Assembly: GCF_015767435.1 (NCBI RefSeq) | Contig: NZ_JADWOV010000271.1 | Span: 124,001-188,000 of the forward strand | Direction of reading: 5' to 3' | DNA from: Polaribacter sp. BAL334 | GTDB lineage: Bacteria; Bacteroidota; Bacteroidia; Flavobacteriales; Flavobacteriaceae | DNA length: 64,000 bases | Part shown: piece after piece, positions 63,620 through 64,000 of the stretch | Layout of the letters: every line of letters begins with the position of its first letter | Position numbering within the stretch: the first letter of the stretch is position 1 | Notes under the pieces: generated by a model | Seen by the model: only the letters and a program-made list of their open reading frames with translations | Databases searched by the model: none | What the model was told of the DNA's origin: nothing | Made by a program: the position numbers and the translations under genes

Positions 63620-64000
63620 ATGAAATTTTCAAAAGTTTTAATTTTAAGCTGCCTTACAATAGGAGTTTCAAATTCTATAAATGCTCAATTATTAAAAAGA
63701 TTAAAGGAAAAAGTAGAACAAAAAATTGATAACAAAATAGACAAAGAAACAGACAAAGTAATTGACAAAGCTTTAGATGAGAAAAAACAAAACTCTGAAA
63801 CTTCAGAAAAAGTAAATCTTCCTTTAGTAATTACTTTCACTAACAGCATACATATAGAAATTTCTAATTCAGCAGATAACCAGGTTATTGAAATGATAGT
63901 CCTTACAAGCGATGATCCAGAAATTTATGGAGTAATTGCAACTAGCCAAGAGCAGAATAATGAGGCAAATGTTATAACAGTAGTTTCAAAAAAAACAACC
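63620..64000 (+). CDS. secreted coiled-coil protein, partial (C terminus outside window)
   Basis: 127 residues are visible. Cleavable signal MKFSKVLILSCLTIGVSNSI ending in NAQ, then a charged coiled coil with a four-residue rhythm (QKIDNKIDKETDKVIDKALDEKK), then a strand-rich part beginning LPLVITFTNSIHIEISN. No family can be assigned from this fragment. It is divergent from the LytTR regulator and carries LytTR-like repeats and a -7 element upstream, so it is the likely target of that two-component system. Confidence 0.75.
   Translation, partial: MKFSKVLILSCLTIGVSNSINAQLLKRLKEKVEQKIDNKIDKETDKVIDKALDEKKQNSETSEKVNLPLVITFTNSIHIEISNSADNQVIEMIVLTSDDPEIYGVIATSQEQNNEANVITVVSKKTT

Overview
The window looks like chromosomal DNA of a marine-type member of the Flavobacteriaceae (Bacteroidota), close to Polaribacter or Tenacibaculum. 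That placement is inferred, not measured. The evidence: very AT-rich DNA; promoters of the Bacteroidota type (TTTG at -33 and TAnnTTTG at -7) with almost no Shine-Dalgarno sites; the gliding/type IX secretion lipoprotein SprE/PorW; an ATP synthase operon lacking atpD and atpC; many DUF-type lipoproteins typical of the phylum; and a flavobacterial-type short-chain L-threonine dehydrogenase. The content is mostly conserved chromosome. I see no prophage, CRISPR array, insertion sequence or rRNA. A single tRNA (anticodon CAT) is present.

Layout. 1-4.5 kb: end of an ABC ATPase operon, a thioredoxin-like protein, threonine dehydrogenase, two small lipoproteins and recX. 4.5-11.4 kb: a tetR-tolC-hlyD-RND efflux operon with a strong TetR-type dyad over its promoter. 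11.4-13.7 kb: a polyprenyl synthetase, the tRNA followed directly by a broken GIY-YIG nuclease fragment, and a small membrane protein. 13.3-17.4 kb: an ATP-grasp/GNAT pair and a prolyl oligopeptidase. 17.5-22 kb: thioredoxin, then a PadR-controlled cassette of two related membrane proteins plus an ABC exporter (DUF5687 permease and ATPase). 22-30.4 kb: sprE, a bactofilin, atpZ, a small membrane protein and atpBEFHAG, one continuous block. 30.5-39.4 kb: lipoprotein, SDR oxidoreductase, AlbA_2-domain protein, a DUF1800/DUF1501 pair, an ALDH7-type aldehyde dehydrogenase and a lipoprotein asparaginase. 39.7-45.4 kb: an orphan LuxE-like ligase, twin YHS proteins, a fatty-acid-hydroxylase-like membrane protein, a RelE/ParE-type toxin-antitoxin pair, tyrS and an epimerase. 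45.4-54 kb: a glycosyltransferase-pyrC-DUF4296 operon, DUF4271-hemD, and panC-panD-UPF0104-radA. 54.1-58.4 kb: a half-length glycogen-synthase-like protein, DUF4270 and glmS. 58.4-64 kb: TonB, a FAD protein, MarC, DUF3109, and a LytTR response regulator with a 7TM LytS-type kinase. Opposite them is a secreted coiled-coil protein, cut by the window end, whose promoter carries two LytTR-like direct repeats.

No obviously new defence or biosynthetic island is present. The best leads are regulatory or small: the LytTR repeats next to a divergent secreted protein; a kinase whose first membrane helix lies upstream of any standard start codon; three direct repeats in the padR promoter; the TetR dyad; stem-loops inside the atp operon; the GIY-YIG remnant at the tRNA; the motif-less half glycogen synthase; and the PadR/HAAS-like/ABC cassette.
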